In this document: positions 1 through 6,802 of the stretch, piece by piece
How positions within the stretch are numbered: the stretch's first letter is position 1
Layout of the letters: each line of letters opens with the position of its first letter
Source: UBA11164 sp002420085
GTDB taxonomy: Bacteria > Pseudomonadota > Gammaproteobacteria > Xanthomonadales > Xanthomonadaceae
Reading direction: 5' to 3'
Assembly: GCA_031976395.1 (NCBI GenBank)
Contig: DALYLJ010000125.1
Span: forward strand, 1 to 9,942
DNA length: 9,942 bases
The notes under the pieces: generated by a model
Databases searched by the model: none
The model's input: only the letters and a program-made list of their open reading frames with translations
Told to the model about the DNA's origin: nothing
Made by a program: the position numbers and the translations under genes

Positions 1-1
1 C

Positions 2-1132
2 CGTGACGGCTCGCCGAAGGCCAGCTACACCCAGGGCATCGATATCAAGGCCCGGATCACGGTGCTGGCCGAGGGGGCACGCGGCCACCTCAGCAAGCGC
101 CTGATCAAGCACTACCATCTGGACGCCGACTGCGACCCGCCGAGCTTCTCGATCGGCATCAAGGAACTCTGGCAATTGCCGGAAGACCGGGTCGAACCGG
201 GCAAGATCGTTCACAGTTTCGGCTGGCCGGCCGACCGCCACACCTATGGCGGCAGTTTCATCTATCACCTCGACCGGGGGCGGGTGGCGATCGGCTATGT
301 CTCCGGGCTCGACTACCGCGACCCGATGTACCAGCCTTACGAAGCCTTTCAGCAGTTCAAGCACCACCCGACCGTGCAACCCCTGCTCGAAGGCGGCAAC
401 ATCCTGTCGGCCGGCGCCCGTGCCATCGTCACCGGCGGCTGGCAATCACTGCCCAAGCTCGACATGCCCGGCGCCATGCTGATCGGCGACGCCGCCGGCC
501 TGCTGAACGTGCCCAAGGTCAAGGGCGTACACCAGGCGCTGCGCTCCGGCCTGCTGGCTGCCGAACATCTCGCCGAGCGGCTCGACCCGGCCGGCTGGGA
601 TGCCAGGCTGCGCAGCTCGCCGATCGCCGACGAACTGCGCAAGGTTCGCAATTTCAAACCGGCCTTCAAGCGCGGCCTGTGGTGGGGCCTGGCCAACTCG
701 GCCTGGGAAACCCTCACCCAGGGTCGCTCACCGTGGACACTGAAGGTGGTCGATGACGCCTCGCAGTTGCAGCGCCTGGGCGAGTACTCTGCCCCGGATC
801 GCGGCTATGTCGAGCGCAGCCTGGCGCCGCGCGATCGCCTGGCCGGCGTCTACTACGCCGCCACCGAGCATGACGAGGATCAGCCGGTCCACCTGCGGGT
901 CGCCGACACCAGCATCTGCATCGATCGCTGTGCGGTCGAATACGGCAATCCCTGCACCCGCTTCTGCCCGGCCGGAGTCTACGAAATCGTCGACGACGAT
1001 GCTGGCAAGCGTTTGCAGATCAACGCCGCCAATTGCGTCCACTGCAAGACCTGCGACATCAAGGATCCCTACCGGATCATCGACTGGGTCACCCCGGAAG
1101 GCGGCGCTGGACCGAACTACCAGAACCTTTGA
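2..1132 (+). CDS. Electron transfer flavoprotein-ubiquinone oxidoreductase, 3' part (5' end outside window)
   Basis: ETF-QO is a membrane-associated flavoprotein that takes electrons from reduced ETF and passes them to ubiquinone through FAD and a [4Fe-4S] cluster. The frame is open from base 2 and ends with TGA at 1130-1132, giving 376 visible codons. The family is usually about 550 residues in bacteria, so roughly the first 170-180, including the dinucleotide-binding GxGxxG, lie to the left. Visible signatures are VLAEGARGHLSKRL (bases 62-103), the second FAD motif LIGDAAGLLNVPKVKG (about 479-526), and the C-terminal ferredoxin-like domain. Cluster cysteines are in RFCPAGVYE (codon 965-967) and NCVHCKTCDIKDP (1034-1036, 1043-1045, 1052-1054), the one-plus-three arrangement of the family. 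The protein ends GPNYQNL. All expected cluster ligands are present. It converges on cysNC with 45 bp between the stop codons. Its partner subunit gene etfB lies 3 kb away beyond the sulfate operon. Confidence 0.95.
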   Translation, partial: RDGSPKASYTQGIDIKARITVLAEGARGHLSKRLIKHYHLDADCDPPSFSIGIKELWQLPEDRVEPGKIVHSFGWPADRHTYGGSFIYHLDRGRVAIGYVSGLDYRDPMYQPYEAFQQFKHHPTVQPLLEGGNILSAGARAIVTGGWQSLPKLDMPGAMLIGDAAGLLNVPKVKGVHQALRSGLLAAEHLAERLDPAGWDARLRSSPIADELRKVRNFKPAFKRGLWWGLANSAWETLTQGRSPWTLKVVDDASQLQRLGEYSAPDRGYVERSLAPRDRLAGVYYAATEHDEDQPVHLRVADTSICIDRCAVEYGNPCTRFCPAGVYEIVDDDAGKRLQINAANCVHCKTCDIKDPYRIIDWVTPEGGAGPNYQNL

Positions 1133-1167
1133 CGCCACCCGCGTCGCCCCGGCCGGCATCCGTTCCG

Positions 1168-1192
1168 CTGGCGCCGCTCAGTCCGGCGCCAG
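1168..1192. terminator. Hairpin spanning the cysNC stop codon (possible bidirectional terminator)
   Basis: CTGGCGCCG (1168-1176) and CGGCGCCAG (1184-1192) are perfect 9-bp inverted repeats around a 7-nt loop that contains the cysNC stop codon. The element lies between the convergent ETF-QO and cysNC ends, where a shared terminator would be useful. Neither strand has a T-run after the stem, so intrinsic termination is not supported. It may act as an RNA 3'-end stabiliser or simply reflect GC-rich codons. Confidence 0.35.
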
Positions 1193-3040
1193 CACCCGCG
1201 CAACCACCGCCTCGGCCAGTTCATCCGGCCCCTGGGCCTGGGTGTCCAGCCACAGTTCCGGCGCCTCGGGCGGCTCGTAGGGCGAATCGATTCCGGTGAA
1301 GTTGGGAATCCGACCGGCGCGCGCCTTGGCGTACAGGCCCTTGACATCACGCTGCTCGGCGACCGCCAGTGGGGTATCGACGAATACCTCGATGAACTCA
1401 CCCGGCGCGAACAGTTCGCGAGCCATCCGCCGCTCGCTGCGGAACGGCGAGATGAACGAAACCAGCACGATCAGGCCGGCATCGACCATCAAGCGCGCCA
1501 CCTCGGCGACCCGACGGATGTTCTCGACCCGATCCTCGTCGGTGAACCCGAGATCCTTGTTGAGGCCATGCCGGACGTTATCGCCGTCGAGCAGGTAGGT
1601 GTGATGCCCGAGCGCATGCAGGCGCTTCTCGACCCGATCAGCGATGGTCGATTTGCCCGCCCCCGACAGCCCGGTGAACCACAGGCAACGCGGCGACTGA
1701 CCCTTGCTGCGGGCACGAGCCGCCTTGTCGATCGCCAGCGCCTGCCAGTGGATGTTGCCAGCACGGCGCAGCGCGAAATCGAGGGTGCCGGCCCCGGCCG
1801 TGGCGTGCGTGAGACGATCGATCAGCACGAAACCGCCCAACCGCCGATTGATCGCATACGGCTCGAAGACGATCGGTGCATCCAGGCTCAGATTGCAGTA
1901 GCCGACCTCATTGGCCTCCAGCCGCTTGGCCGCCAGATGCTCCTGGTTGTTGATATCGACCCGGTGTTTGATCTCGGTGACCTGGGCGCCGACCGTGCGG
2001 GTGCCGAGTTTGAGCCAGTAGCGCCGCCCCGGCAGCAGGGGCGCACCATCCAGCCACAGCAGATGCGCCGCGAATTGATCGGCCACCCCCGGCGCATCGC
2101 TGGCCTGGGCGATGACATCGCCACGACTGGCATCGATCTCGCGATCGAAGGTCAGGGTGATCGCCTGCCCCGGCTCGGCCCGATCGCACGCGCGCGGCCG
2201 CAACTCGGCATCGACATCCAGCACCTGGGCGACGCGCGCCCGAACCCCGGCCGGCAGCACCACGATGTCATCACCCGGCGCCACCGATCCGGCCGCCACC
2301 GTACCGGCGTAGCCGCGAAACTCGGCATCGGGACGATTGACCCATTGCACCGGCATGCGAAAGCCACAGCCCGGCGACTCCGGCCGCACTGGCGCCGACT
2401 CCAGGCAGGCCAGCAGGCTCGGACCGCGATACCACGGCATCCTGGGATCGTGCCCGATCAGATTGCTACCATGCAGGGCCGACACCGGGATCGCCTGCAC
2501 CTCGGCAATACCGAGTGCCGCCGCCAACTGCCGATACTCGGCCACGATCGCCTCGAATGCCGACTCGGCGTAATCCACCAGATCCATCTTGTTGACTGCC
2601 AGGATCACCTGACCGATGCCGACCAGCGAAACGATGTAGCTGTGCCGACGGGTCTGGGTCAGCACCCCCTTGCGGGCATCGACCAGAACCACCGCCAGAT
2701 CGGCGGTCGAGGCACCGGTCGCCATGTTGCGGGTGTACTGCTCGTGGCCCGGACAATCGGCGACGATGAAGTGCCGGCGCGGCGTCACCAGATGGCGATA
2801 CGAGACATCGATGGTGATGCCCTGCTCGCGCTCGGCATCGAGCCCATCGAGCAACAGCGCGTAATCGATCTCGCTGCCCTGCGTGCCATGGCGCTGACTG
2901 TCGCGAACCAGCGTCGCGAGTTGATCCTCGGCCAGTTGCCCGGTCTCGTACAGCAGCCGCCCGAGCAAGGTGCTCTTGCCGTCATCGACACTGCCGCAGG
3001 TGATGAAGCGAAACAGTTCCACCGACTCGACACCGGCCAT
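1178..3040 (-). CDS. cysNC: Bifunctional sulfate adenylyltransferase subunit 1 / adenylylsulfate kinase (CysN-CysC fusion)
   Basis: This 620-residue fusion has an N-terminal CysN GTPase that drives ATP sulfurylase (with CysD) and a C-terminal APS kinase, so sulfate becomes APS and then PAPS on one complex. CysN motifs are the P-loop GSVDDGKST (residues 16-24), REQGITID (71-78), DCPGH (95-99) and NKMD (150-153), followed by the beta-barrel domains to about residue 435. The kinase part has P-loop GLSGAGKST (457-465), DGDNVRHGLNKDLGF (485-499), SFISPFR with the usual serine at 531, and KGLYAKARAG (567-576). All key motifs of both activities are intact and the length is normal for the fusion. The start is the ATG at 3040-3038, which shares one base with the cysD stop (TGATG). 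A full AGGAGG sits 10 nt upstream inside the cysD end. The kinase shows no sign of degeneration, so it is likely active. Confidence 0.97.
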   Translation of the reverse strand: MAGVESVELFRFITCGSVDDGKSTLLGRLLYETGQLAEDQLATLVRDSQRHGTQGSEIDYALLLDGLDAEREQGITIDVSYRHLVTPRRHFIVADCPGHEQYTRNMATGASTADLAVVLVDARKGVLTQTRRHSYIVSLVGIGQVILAVNKMDLVDYAESAFEAIVAEYRQLAAALGIAEVQAIPVSALHGSNLIGHDPRMPWYRGPSLLACLESAPVRPESPGCGFRMPVQWVNRPDAEFRGYAGTVAAGSVAPGDDIVVLPAGVRARVAQVLDVDAELRPRACDRAEPGQAITLTFDREIDASRGDVIAQASDAPGVADQFAAHLLWLDGAPLLPGRRYWLKLGTRTVGAQVTEIKHRVDINNQEHLAAKRLEANEVGYCNLSLDAPIVFEPYAINRRLGGFVLIDRLTHATAGAGTLDFALRRAGNIHWQALAIDKAARARSKGQSPRCLWFTGLSGAGKSTIADRVEKRLHALGHHTYLLDGDNVRHGLNKDLGFTDEDRVENIRRVAEVARLMVDAGLIVLVSFISPFRSERRMARELFAPGEFIEVFVDTPLAVAEQRDVKGLYAKARAGRIPNFTGIDSPYEPPEAPELWLDTQAQGPDELAEAVVARVLAPD

Positions 3041-3936
3041 CAGAAGTAGCCCTCCTGCTTCTTCTTCTCCATCGAAGCGGTCGGATCATGATCGATCACC
3101 CGGCCCTGCCGTTCCGACTGGCGGGTGCTGCGCATCTCCTCGATCACCGCATCGAGCGTATCGGCATCGGACTCGATCGCACCGGTCAGCGGATAGCAGC
3201 CCAGGGTACGGAAACGCACCCGGCGCAGTTGCGGCTGCTCGCCCGGCCGCAAGGGCAGGCGCTGGTCATCGACCACGATCAATGCCCCATCGCGCTCGAC
3301 CACCGGCCGCTCGGCCGCGAAATACAGCGGCACCACCGGAATCGCCTCGCGTCGGACATACTGCCAGACATCCAGTTCAGTCCAGTTCGACAGCGGAAAC
3401 ACCCGCACGCTCTCACCCGCGTGCAGCCGGGTGTTGTACAGGCTCCACAACTCCGGCCGCTGCGCCTTGGGATCCCAGCGATGCTGAGCGGTACGGAACG
3501 AGAACACCCGCTCCTTGGCGCGCGATTTCTCCTCATCACGTCGAGCGCCACCGATCGCCGCATCGAATCCATGCTGGTCCAGCGCCTGCTTCAGCGCCTG
3601 GGTCTTCATCACATCGGTATGCACGGTCGCACCGTGACTGATCGGGCTGATGCCCTGGGCCAGCCCATCCTGATTGACATGCACGATCAAGCGCACCCCA
3701 TAGCGCTGGGGAATGGCATCACGCAACGCATACATCGCCCGAAACTTCCATGTGGTATCGACGTGCAGCAACGGAATCGGCGGCCGAGCCGGCACGAATG
3801 CCTTCATCATCAGGTGCAGCAGCACCGCACTGTCCTTGCCGATCGAGTACAGCAGGACCGGATTGCGAAATTCCGCCGCCACCTCCCTGAGGATGTCGAT
3901 GCTTTCCGATTCGAGTCGGTCGAGTGCGCTGCTCAT
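3040..3936 (-). CDS. cysD: Sulfate adenylyltransferase subunit 2 (ATP sulfurylase small subunit)
   Basis: CysD (298 residues; E. coli CysD is about 302) is the catalytic subunit that adenylates sulfate with ATP, in complex with CysN. It is a PP-loop ATP pyrophosphatase: YSIGKDS is at residues 30-36. Further family signatures are GGARRDEEKSRAKER, WDPKAQRPELW, RVFPLSNWTELDVWQY, RFRTLGCYPLTGAIES and the C-terminal SERQGRVIDHD and KKKQEGYF. The start ATG (3936-3934) places LESESIDILREVAAEF at the usual distance from the N-terminus; a GGGA a few bases upstream is a modest ribosome site. It is the first gene of a cysD-cysNC operon and is transcribed away from etfB. No cysH, cysJ or cysI lies in the window, so whether PAPS feeds cysteine synthesis or sulfation cannot be told from here. 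Confidence 0.97.
   Translation of the reverse strand: MSSALDRLESESIDILREVAAEFRNPVLLYSIGKDSAVLLHLMMKAFVPARPPIPLLHVDTTWKFRAMYALRDAIPQRYGVRLIVHVNQDGLAQGISPISHGATVHTDVMKTQALKQALDQHGFDAAIGGARRDEEKSRAKERVFSFRTAQHRWDPKAQRPELWSLYNTRLHAGESVRVFPLSNWTELDVWQYVRREAIPVVPLYFAAERPVVERDGALIVVDDQRLPLRPGEQPQLRRVRFRTLGCYPLTGAIESDADTLDAVIEEMRSTRQSERQGRVIDHDPTASMEKKKQEGYF
3051..3056 (-). promoter_or_regulatory. cysNC ribosome binding site inside the cysD C-terminal codons
   Basis: On the minus strand AGGAGG lies 10 nt before the cysNC ATG. It is formed by the codons for Gln-Glu-Gly in the conserved QEGYF tail of CysD. Together with the TGATG junction it indicates translational coupling of the two ATP sulfurylase subunits. 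Confidence 0.7.
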
Positions 3937-4036
3937 GGCTGTCCCATCGAAGTGGGCGACAGTGTAGCGGCTGCCATCCCAGGGGTGGGCGCCTCACACG
4001 CCAGGCGTTAAACTTAGATCGACTGTACACAGAACC

Positions 4037-4068
4037 GCCGGGAATCTCCCGGCCCGCCGATCCGGCGG
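4037..4068. repeat. Two tandem hairpins with identical ATC loops in the etfB leader
   Basis: The first element is GCCGGGA-ATC-TCCCGGC (4037-4053, perfect 7-bp stem). The second follows directly: CCGCCG-ATC-CGGCGG (4054-4068, perfect 6-bp stem). There is no base between them, so they could stack coaxially in RNA. They lie 46-77 nt before the etfB start codon. No T-run follows, so a simple terminator or attenuator is not indicated; a leader-RNA structure or a protein-binding site is possible. Confidence 0.55.
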
Positions 4069-4103
4069 CACGACCCTCCCCGCATTCCCCTGGCAGCATT
4101 GAC

Positions 4104-4108
4104 GAAGG
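4104..4108 (+). promoter_or_regulatory. etfB ribosome binding site (decides the start)
   Basis: GAAGG ends 5 nt before ATG 4114. This favours that start over the in-frame TTG at 4099, which would add five residues and would place this motif inside the gene. Confidence 0.6.
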
Positions 4109-4113
4109 CAAGC

Positions 4114-4860
4114 ATGAAGATCCTGGTCGGTTTCAAGCGCGTGGTGGACTACAACGTCCGCATTCAGGTCAAACCCGACGGCACCGGCGTCGTCACTGAC
4201 GGGGTCAAGCTGTCGGCCAACCCGTTCGACGAAATCGCCCTTGAGGAAGCCTTGCGCCTTCGCGAGAAGGGCCTGGCCGACGAGGTGGTGGTCGCCACCA
4301 TCGGCCCGGCCGATGCCGCCGCCCACCTGCGCAACGGCCTGGCCATGGGCGCCAATCGCGCCATCCATGTGGTCGCCGACGGTCCCGTGCAGCCCCTGAC
4401 CGGCGCTCGCGTCTTCCTCAAACTCATCGAGCAGGAGCAGCCCGGCCTGGTCATCCTCGGCAAACAGGCGATCGACGATGACGCCAACCAGACCGGTCAG
4501 ATGCTGGCCACCCTGTGGGGCCGCCCGCAAGCGACCTTCGCCAGCGCCCTGACCATCGCCGATGGCATCGCCACCGTCACCCGCGAAGTCGATGCCGGCC
4601 TGGAAACCCTGGCCATCGAACTGCCGGCCGTGGTCACCACCGACCTGCGCCTGAACGAACCCCGGTTCATCAAGCTGCCGGACATCATGAAAGCCAAGTC
4701 CAAGCCGATGGCCACCGTCGCCCTGGCCGAACTGGCCGTCGAATCCGGCCCCGACCTTCGCACCCTCGCCTACGCGCCGCCAGCCAAGCGCAGCAAGGGC
4801 ATCATGGTCAAGGACGTTCCCGAGCTGGTCGCCGCCCTGCGCGGCAGGGGCCTGATCTGA
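4114..4860 (+). CDS. etfB: Electron transfer flavoprotein beta subunit
   Basis: EtfB (248 residues, the normal length) is the AMP-binding subunit that pairs with EtfA to carry electrons from acyl-CoA and related dehydrogenases to ETF-QO. The start MKILVGFKRVVDYNVRI matches the family N-terminus. Signatures are NPFDEIALEEALRL (residues 36-49), the AMP-binding GKQAIDDDANQTGQMLA (116-132), and the dehydrogenase recognition loop beginning DLRLNEPRFIKLPDIMK (177-193) and continuing AKSKP. This is the housekeeping (group I) type, not a bifurcating FixA type, judging by the sequence and by the ETF-QO gene nearby. Unusually, no etfA follows: 220 bp of non-coding sequence and then pilB come next. EtfA must be encoded elsewhere, since EtfB does not work alone. 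Confidence 0.95.
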   Translation: MKILVGFKRVVDYNVRIQVKPDGTGVVTDGVKLSANPFDEIALEEALRLREKGLADEVVVATIGPADAAAHLRNGLAMGANRAIHVVADGPVQPLTGARVFLKLIEQEQPGLVILGKQAIDDDANQTGQMLATLWGRPQATFASALTIADGIATVTREVDAGLETLAIELPAVVTTDLRLNEPRFIKLPDIMKAKSKPMATVALAELAVESGPDLRTLAYAPPAKRSKGIMVKDVPELVAALRGRGLI

Positions 4861-4938
4861 ACCGGCCTGGCGATCCAGTCTGGCCGGGTCGGATGGCGGC
4901 AGCCGGCGGGCGGGCTCGACCAGCCAGGTGTGAATCTG

Positions 4939-4954
4939 TGGCACACGGCACGCC
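4939..4954 (+). promoter_or_regulatory. Possible sigma-54 promoter for pilBC
   Basis: TGGCACACGGCACGCC has a perfect -24 element TGGCAC and the required GG-N10-GC spacing, but the -12 element is ACGCC instead of TTGCA/T. It is about 127 nt before the pilB ATG. Pilus genes in several gammaproteobacteria are RpoN-dependent (pilA is the classic case), which makes the position sensible. The weak -12 box keeps confidence low. Confidence 0.3.
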
Positions 4955-5066
4955 TTGAGGGTCGCAGACTGGCCTTTTGCGTCCAAAAATGCCGTAATTG
5001 TCAGCGGACAGGGCAATCCCGCTGTGTTCTGGCACGGATTGCGGTAGCATCCATCGAGACCCGTGC

Positions 5067-5075
5067 AGGGTGGGG
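5067..5075 (+). promoter_or_regulatory. pilB ribosome binding site (decides the start)
   Basis: AGGGTGGGG ends 5 nt before ATG 5081. An in-frame GTG at 5063 would add six residues and would place this purine block inside the coding region, so the ATG is preferred. Confidence 0.6.
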
Positions 5076-5080
5076 CAAGT

Positions 5081-6799
5081 ATGAACGTTGCGGCAACCGC
5101 CAACCTGGTCGGCATCACCGGCATCGCCCGGCGTCTGGTTCTGGATGGCGTCATCACCGATGTCGCCGCGCGGGAAGCGATGGAGGCGGCCGCCAAGGCC
5201 AAGCTCCCGCTGCAAGCCTGGCTGCTGAAGCAGAAACTGGTCAGCGCCGCCGACATCGCCGCCGCCAACTCGGTGGAATTCGGCGTCCCCCTGTTCGACG
5301 CCAACGCCCTCAACTTCGCCCACGCCGCGTTCAAGCTGGTCAATGAGGAACTGATCACCCAGCATCAGGTGCTGCCCCTGGTCCAGCGCGGCAATCGGCT
5401 GTTCGTCGCCATCTCCGACCCGACCAACACCCACGCCCAGGACGAAATCAAGTTCCACGCCAACCTGCGGGTCGAACCGATCCTGGTCGATGCCGACCAG
5501 TTGCGCAAGATCATCGAACAGGCCCTCAGTGCCAACGATGCCCTGAGCGAGGGCATGGATGACGCCGAAGGTCTGGAAAACCTCGAAGTCGCCAACGATG
5601 ACGAAGGCCCCGACGACAGCATCGACGCCAAGGGCGATGACACCCCGGTGGTCCGATTCGTCAACAAGGTGCTGGTCGATGCCGTCAAGCGCGGCGCCTC
5701 CGACATTCACTTCGAGCCCTACGAGACCGACTACCGGGTTCGGATGCGCATGGACGGCGTGCTCAAGACCATCGCCAAGGTTCCGGTCAAGTTGAACACC
5801 CGGCTATCGGCCCGCCTGAAGGTCATGGCACAGCTCGACATCGCCGAGAAGCGGGTGCCCCAGGACGGCCGCATCAAGCTGAACATTTCCAAGTCCAAGC
5901 AGATGGACTTCCGCGTCTCGACCTGCCCGACCCTGTTCGGCGAAAAGGTCGTGCTGCGTCTGCTGGACGGCAGCGCCGCCAAGCTGGGCATCGACGTGCT
6001 CGGCTACGAAGACGATCAGAAGGCCCTGTATCTCGACGCCATCGCCAAGCCCTACGGCATGGTCCTGGTCACCGGCCCGACCGGCTCCGGCAAGACCGTC
6101 TCCCTGTACACCGCCCTGAACATCCTCAATACCGACGAGCGCAACATCTCGACGGTCGAGGATCCGGTCGAAATCCGCGTCCCCGGCATCAACCAGGTGC
6201 AGCAGAACACCAAGCGCGGCATGACTTTCGCAGCCGCCCTGCGCAGCTTTCTGCGCCAGGATCCGGACGTCATCATGGTCGGCGAAATCCGCGACCTGGA
6301 AACCGCCGAGATCGCCATCAAGGCCGCCCAGACCGGTCACATGGTGTTGTCCACCCTGCACACCAACGATGCTCCGCAGACCATCGCCCGCCTGATGAAC
6401 ATGGGCATCGCCCCGTACAACATCACGTCCTCGGTCACCCTGGTGATCGCCCAGCGGCTGGCCCGGCGGCTGCATTCCTGCAAGCGCAAGGTCGAACTGC
6501 CGGAAGCCGCACTGCTGGCCGAGGGTTTCACCAAGGACGAGATCGACGCCGGCCTGACCATCTACGAAGCGGTCGGCTGCGACGAGTGCAATGAAGGCTA
6601 CAAGGGCCGTACCGGCATCTACCAGGTGATGCCGATGAGCGAAGCCATCCAGAGAATCATCCTCGAAGGCGGAACCGCCCTCGAAATCGCCGACGCCTCC
6701 CGCAGCAGCGGCGTGCGCGACCTCCGCCAGTCCGCGCTGATGAAAGTCAGGAACGGCGTCACCAGCCTCGCCGAGATCAACCGCGTCACCAAGGACTAA
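5081..6799 (+). CDS. pilB: Type IV pilus assembly (extension) ATPase
   Basis: PilB (572 residues, normal length) is the cytoplasmic hexameric ATPase that powers addition of pilin subunits through PilC. The N-terminal domain (about 1-150) is of the T2SSE-N/MshEN kind; residues 155-188 form an acidic Asp/Glu-rich linker. The ATPase core has Walker A GPTGSGKT (332-339), the Asp box ISTVEDPVE (356-364), Walker B VIMVGEIRD (398-406 area) and the His box GHMVLSTLHTND (419-430). The C-terminal zinc-binding module normally has two CxxC pairs. Here the second is intact (GCDECNEGYKGR, C500 and C503), but the first reads RRLHSCK, with only C467 and a histidine at 465. The ending EINRVTKD is typical of PilB rather than the retraction ATPase PilT, which is much shorter. 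It forms an operon with pilC, 3 bp downstream. Confidence 0.97.
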   Translation: MNVAATANLVGITGIARRLVLDGVITDVAAREAMEAAAKAKLPLQAWLLKQKLVSAADIAAANSVEFGVPLFDANALNFAHAAFKLVNEELITQHQVLPLVQRGNRLFVAISDPTNTHAQDEIKFHANLRVEPILVDADQLRKIIEQALSANDALSEGMDDAEGLENLEVANDDEGPDDSIDAKGDDTPVVRFVNKVLVDAVKRGASDIHFEPYETDYRVRMRMDGVLKTIAKVPVKLNTRLSARLKVMAQLDIAEKRVPQDGRIKLNISKSKQMDFRVSTCPTLFGEKVVLRLLDGSAAKLGIDVLGYEDDQKALYLDAIAKPYGMVLVTGPTGSGKTVSLYTALNILNTDERNISTVEDPVEIRVPGINQVQQNTKRGMTFAAALRSFLRQDPDVIMVGEIRDLETAEIAIKAAQTGHMVLSTLHTNDAPQTIARLMNMGIAPYNITSSVTLVIAQRLARRLHSCKRKVELPEAALLAEGFTKDEIDAGLTIYEAVGCDECNEGYKGRTGIYQVMPMSEAIQRIILEGGTALEIADASRSSGVRDLRQSALMKVRNGVTSLAEINRVTKD

Positions 6800-6802
6800 G
6801 CC

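Larger units (their letters stand above)
3937..4113. promoter_or_regulatory. Divergent cysD / etfB intergenic region (promoters expected, not resolved)
   Basis: These 177 bp separate two divergent starts and must hold promoters for both. On the minus strand TACACT (3966-3961) is a possible -10 for cysD, but there is no good -35 about 17 bp upstream. On the plus strand the AT-richer stretch around 4008-4030 (TTAAACTTAGAT, then GTACAC) is the likeliest etfB promoter area, again without a convincing -35/-10 pair. Two hairpins (4037-4068) lie between it and etfB. Confidence 0.4.
4861..5080. other. Intergenic region between etfB and pilB
   Basis: These 220 bp hold no convincing gene. Just after the etfB stop, CCGGCC (4862-4867) and GGCCGG (4882-4887) can pair around a smaller CTGG/CCAG hairpin, a weak terminator candidate without a T-run. 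TTTTG-CGTC-CAAAA (4975-4988) is a short AT-rich inverted repeat. A possible sigma-54 promoter is listed separately. TAGCAT (5045-5050) resembles a -10 hexamer but lacks a matching -35. Confidence 0.5.

Noticed and set aside
1568..3049. Long plus-strand open frame (about 490 codons) opposite cysNC
   Set aside because: It is the antisense shadow of cysNC: rich in Arg, His, Gln and Pro, no recognisable domain, no ribosome site. The minus strand carries intact CysN and APS kinase motifs.
4099..4113. Upstream TTG start for etfB
   Set aside because: The added residues TKAS before MKILVGFKRV do not fit the family N-terminus, and the ribosome site fits ATG 4114.
4862..4887. Intrinsic terminator after etfB
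   Set aside because: The 6-bp CCGGCC/GGCCGG pairing is weak, has a 14-nt loop and no T-run. Mentioned only as part of the intergenic description.
5030..5044. TGGCACG followed by TTGC upstream of pilB, as a sigma-54 promoter
   Set aside because: The spacer between the boxes is two bases too short; sigma-54 promoters tolerate almost no change of spacing.
3994..5358. Long minus-strand open frame across etfB and the pilB start
   Set aside because: Antisense to two well-supported genes, low-complexity Gly/Asp/Gln composition, and it crosses unrelated gene borders.
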